Assembly (NCBI GenBank): GCA_002686355.1
Contig: NZBV01000020.1
Coordinates: 1-7,564 of the forward strand
Reading direction: 5' to 3'
Source: Candidatus Pacearchaeota archaeon
GTDB taxonomy: Archaea; Nanobdellota; Nanobdellia; Pacearchaeales; GW2011-AR1
Length of the DNA stretch: 7,564 nt
The notes beneath the pieces are model-generated. The model worked only from the letters and a program-made list of their open reading frames with translations. It was not told where the DNA came from and did no database searches. Positions 5,671-7,564 of the stretch are shown in pieces. The translations under genes were made by a program, and so were the position numbers. Position 1 is the stretch's first letter; every line of letters starts with the position of its first letter.

Positions 5671-5680
5671 GATATATAAG
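5671..5680 (+). promoter_or_regulatory. TATA box for the transglutaminase-like gene
   Basis: gatatataag is centred at about 5676, 26 bases before the ATG at 5702, and preceded by atagaaag. The same BRE-like string precedes the TATA box at 1275. The spacing predicts a leaderless transcript. Confidence 0.7.
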
Positions 5681-5701
5681 GTAATAGATTTCTTTGGTTG
5701 T

Positions 5702-6886
5702 ATGAATAAATTACAAACAATTATTGCAACAGGACTTGTAACAGTTCCATTAGTGTTAGGTATGTCTGACTATAAAAAAGCAAAGAATAGCACTAATACT
5801 AATCAAGCTATAGCAGAACAAGTTCAAGACGATACTCATATTGCAGCACATTATACTCCTTCGCGCGATGATGATACAAAATTAAGAAACACTGTCTTAA
5901 GTTATTTGACGAGCCCAGAATTCTCAAATTCTGACTTTTTTGAACAGATAACAGGAACAAAAGCAGAGTTACAAGAACTTGAAAGAGGAGGAATGATATA
6001 TTTTTCAATACCTAAACAGTATTATTCAAAAGAAATGATGAAAAAACTAGCAGTCAATCCAGATTTAGTTGAATTTGGAAAAACGACTGATGGAAAGTTT
6101 AGTGGGGTTGAGATTGAACTTGGCGACTATGTTTTAAGAGAACTAGGGAACTATTTCTTCAGATTTCCTTCAAATAATTTTAGAGTTGATAAAACAGATA
6201 CAATAAATATTCCATATAAAAGTGCCAATTATTTGATAAATATGCAAGAGTTACAAAGTTTTATAATGAATAAAAGTATTTTTGGTGGTTATCTTAATGT
6301 AGATACTGGAAGAACCGATAGATTTTGGAGGCCCCAAGTTTTTGCAAATCATGGAGCTTTTGTAGCAAAAAAAGGAGAAAGTTCTTTAGAAAAATTAGTA
6401 AACTCATTAACAAAAAACAAAAGTACTGATGAAGGAAAAGCGCAAAGCTTACTTGATTTTGTTACAAATGAAATAAAGTATTCTCATTCAGAGGCAAATT
6501 CAAACATTGAAGTATTAAAGCGACCAAATGAAGTTTTGATGACTGGGGGGTCAGATTGTAGCGGAAAAGTAATTTTATATGCTTCCTTATTGGAACAAAC
6601 AAATACAGATTACAGATTGGCTTATATCCCTAGTGAGAATTCCGATAGCCATAATGGACATATTACAGTCGTAGTTGGAGGAGATTATGGAAATATAAAT
6701 GGATTAAGTCTCAATATTGGAGGTACAACTTATTCTGTAGCAGAGACTACTGTTAGACATTTCCAGATAGGTCATTCAAGATTAAATGGAAACTTTGGGA
6801 TTGAAGATATAAAGTACATACAAAGACCTGGTAAAGATTCAAAGATTTACGATACTAAAACAGGTGAACCTCTATCTTTTCAATAA
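5702..6886 (+). CDS. Exported transglutaminase-like protein
   Basis: 394-residue protein with an N-terminal hydrophobic stretch (about residues 6-20, TIIATGLVTVPLVLG) that acts as a signal peptide or membrane anchor, followed by a polar Asn/Thr/Lys linker. Residues about 225-350 resemble the transglutaminase/papain-like cysteine fold: a leading helix QSLLDFVTNEIKYSH (248-262), the nucleophile in GGSDCSGKVILYASLLE (Cys286 at the start of a helix), a His in NGHITVVVGG (His320), and an acidic residue in SVAETT (Glu348) where the family usually has Asp or Glu. Such enzymes act as peptidases, cross-linkers or amidases outside the cell; the substrate is unknown. The N-terminal part (50-220) I do not recognise. 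It has its own TATA box, is divergent from the peptide operon and convergent with a cysteine-rich protein. A link to the peptide pathway is conceivable but not shown. Confidence 0.82.
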   Translation: MNKLQTIIATGLVTVPLVLGMSDYKKAKNSTNTNQAIAEQVQDDTHIAAHYTPSRDDDTKLRNTVLSYLTSPEFSNSDFFEQITGTKAELQELERGGMIYFSIPKQYYSKEMMKKLAVNPDLVEFGKTTDGKFSGVEIELGDYVLRELGNYFFRFPSNNFRVDKTDTINIPYKSANYLINMQELQSFIMNKSIFGGYLNVDTGRTDRFWRPQVFANHGAFVAKKGESSLEKLVNSLTKNKSTDEGKAQSLLDFVTNEIKYSHSEANSNIEVLKRPNEVLMTGGSDCSGKVILYASLLEQTNTDYRLAYIPSENSDSHNGHITVVVGGDYGNINGLSLNIGGTTYSVAETTVRHFQIGHSRLNGNFGIEDIKYIQRPGKDSKIYDTKTGEPLSFQ

Positions 6887-6898
6887 AATTTCTTTTAC

Positions 6899-6980
6899 TT
6901 CGCAAAAGGCAAAATGTCAAAGGACTAAGCCCCTCTCTCACACATATAAAATCGGGCTTGAGGGGAGTAAAATTTGCGAA
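6899..6980. other. Long-range stem with alternative inner hairpins between convergent genes
   Basis: ttcgcaaa (6899-6906) is an exact inverted copy of tttgcgaa (6973-6980). Inside, aagccc (6927-6932) can pair with gggctt (6954-6959), or cccctc (6930-6935) with gagggg (6960-6965); these two stems share bases and exclude each other. It begins 13 bases after one stop and ends 17 bases before the other, so a bidirectional terminator or 3'-end structure is most likely, and a small RNA is the alternative. Confidence 0.45.
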
Positions 6981-6996
6981 CAGAGGTGAAAAATTT

Positions 6997-7564
6997 TTAA
7001 CCAAACAATTTACTAAGCCAATTCATTATTTTTTTGAAGAGTCCTTGACTGATACATTGGCTATCAACACAAAGGTTTGAAGAGCATTCAAAGTTATTCT
7101 CACAAACTGCATCTCCCTTTAATTGTTCAATAAAAAAACCTGTATCAGAACAAAATTTTTCAGATTTTCTATGTCCAAAAGGATAACACTTTCCATCAAA
7201 AGGGCAAGAATCTTTACAAATTAAAATTTCTTCTATTATTTTTTTCCCTTGTTTCTTTTCTTCTTCAATAGAAGAGGCAAAAACAACTTCTTTTTCACCA
7301 AGATCAAGATAACATTCTTCTATAATACTGAAAGAAGTTACTCCGCATTTACTATTGTCTTCATTGCATTTTTCTTGGCAAAATTCTGTTGCATATTTTT
7401 TCCATGTTCTAGATAGTTTACAAGATGCTTCACCTCCCTGTTTTTCTTCCTCTTTATCATAACATTGCCAATAAGCATATCTAAAACCTTTTCCACCGAT
7501 GATTTCTTCTGTAACTTTTAGTTCTAGGATACATTTAAATTCTGCATAATCATCGTCTCCATCA
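6997..7564 (-). CDS. C-terminal part of a cysteine-rich, probably exported protein
   Basis: An open frame runs from the right window edge to the TAA at 6997-6999 and gives at least 188 residues; the N-terminus lies outside. It holds 15 cysteines, spaced in pairs typical of disulfide-bonded extracellular proteins, for example EFCQEKCNED, ICKDSCPFDGKC and, near the end, the module CENNFECSSNLC followed by VDSQC. A Lys/Glu-rich segment (EEEKKQGKKIIEE) lies in between. The last residues, MNWLSKLFG, form an amphipathic tail. A C-rich module followed by an NW-x-x-x-LFG ending is something I associate with exported proteins of Woesearchaeota/Pacearchaeota-like archaea; that is recollection, not a search. 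The function is unknown. It converges with the transglutaminase-like gene. Confidence 0.75.
   Translation of the reverse strand, partial: DGDDDYAEFKCILELKVTEEIIGGKGFRYAYWQCYDKEEEKQGGEASCKLSRTWKKYATEFCQEKCNEDNSKCGVTSFSIIEECYLDLGEKEVVFASSIEEEKKQGKKIIEEILICKDSCPFDGKCYPFGHRKSEKFCSDTGFFIEQLKGDAVCENNFECSSNLCVDSQCISQGLFKKIMNWLSKLFG

Noticed and set aside
6944..6950. TATA-like atataaa in the convergent spacer
   Set aside because: No reading frame starts about 26 bases away on either strand; it lies in the loop of the proposed stem.
1..7564. CRISPR array, insertion sequence or transposase
   Set aside because: No regularly spaced direct repeats, no transposase-like protein and no terminal inverted repeats with target duplications were seen.

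Overview
The window is AT-rich and reads as archaeal, most likely a DPANN-type genome (Woesearchaeota/Pacearchaeota-like). Four genes have a TATA element centred about 26 bases before the ATG, which predicts leaderless transcripts. A cysteine-rich protein at the right edge ends in a C-rich module plus an NWLSKLFG-type tail, a pattern I associate with exported proteins of these lineages. The lineage call is inference; no rRNA or tRNA is present.

Layout. 21-1019 (+) is a two-fold repeated membrane permease of the ArsP/DUF318 (UPF0718) type. 1020-1304 is non-coding and holds two strong hairpins. 1305-1682 (+) is a small charged protein with a possible winged-helix fold. 1735-3015 (+) is a complete M16 zinc peptidase. 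3210-3653 (+) is a very short P-loop ATPase with its own promoter. A G-rich, relatively GC-rich island (about 3690-3786) then separates it from a convergent minus-strand operon.

The minus-strand operon (5543 down to 3794) is the most interesting part. Its promoter at about 5566-5573 points at a 59-residue ORF (5543-5364), short enough to be missed by usual length cut-offs, with a single cysteine near its C-terminus. Then, 21 bases on, comes a radical SAM enzyme (from 5342). Its frame breaks near a run of five A's at 4625-4629, and coding sense continues in another frame to a stop that overlaps the next start as ATGA. The last gene (4549-3794) is a GNAT acetyltransferase with an N-terminal domain resembling a RiPP recognition element (PqqD-like). 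Together they look like a compact, undescribed archaeal RiPP-type pathway: precursor peptide, radical SAM maturase, and recognition-domain/acetyltransferase fusion.

Divergent from this operon, 5702-6886 (+) encodes an exported transglutaminase-like protein with Cys286 and His320. It converges on the 3' part of a cysteine-rich, probably exported protein (6997 to the window end, minus strand). The 110 bases between them can fold into a long-range stem with alternative inner hairpins.
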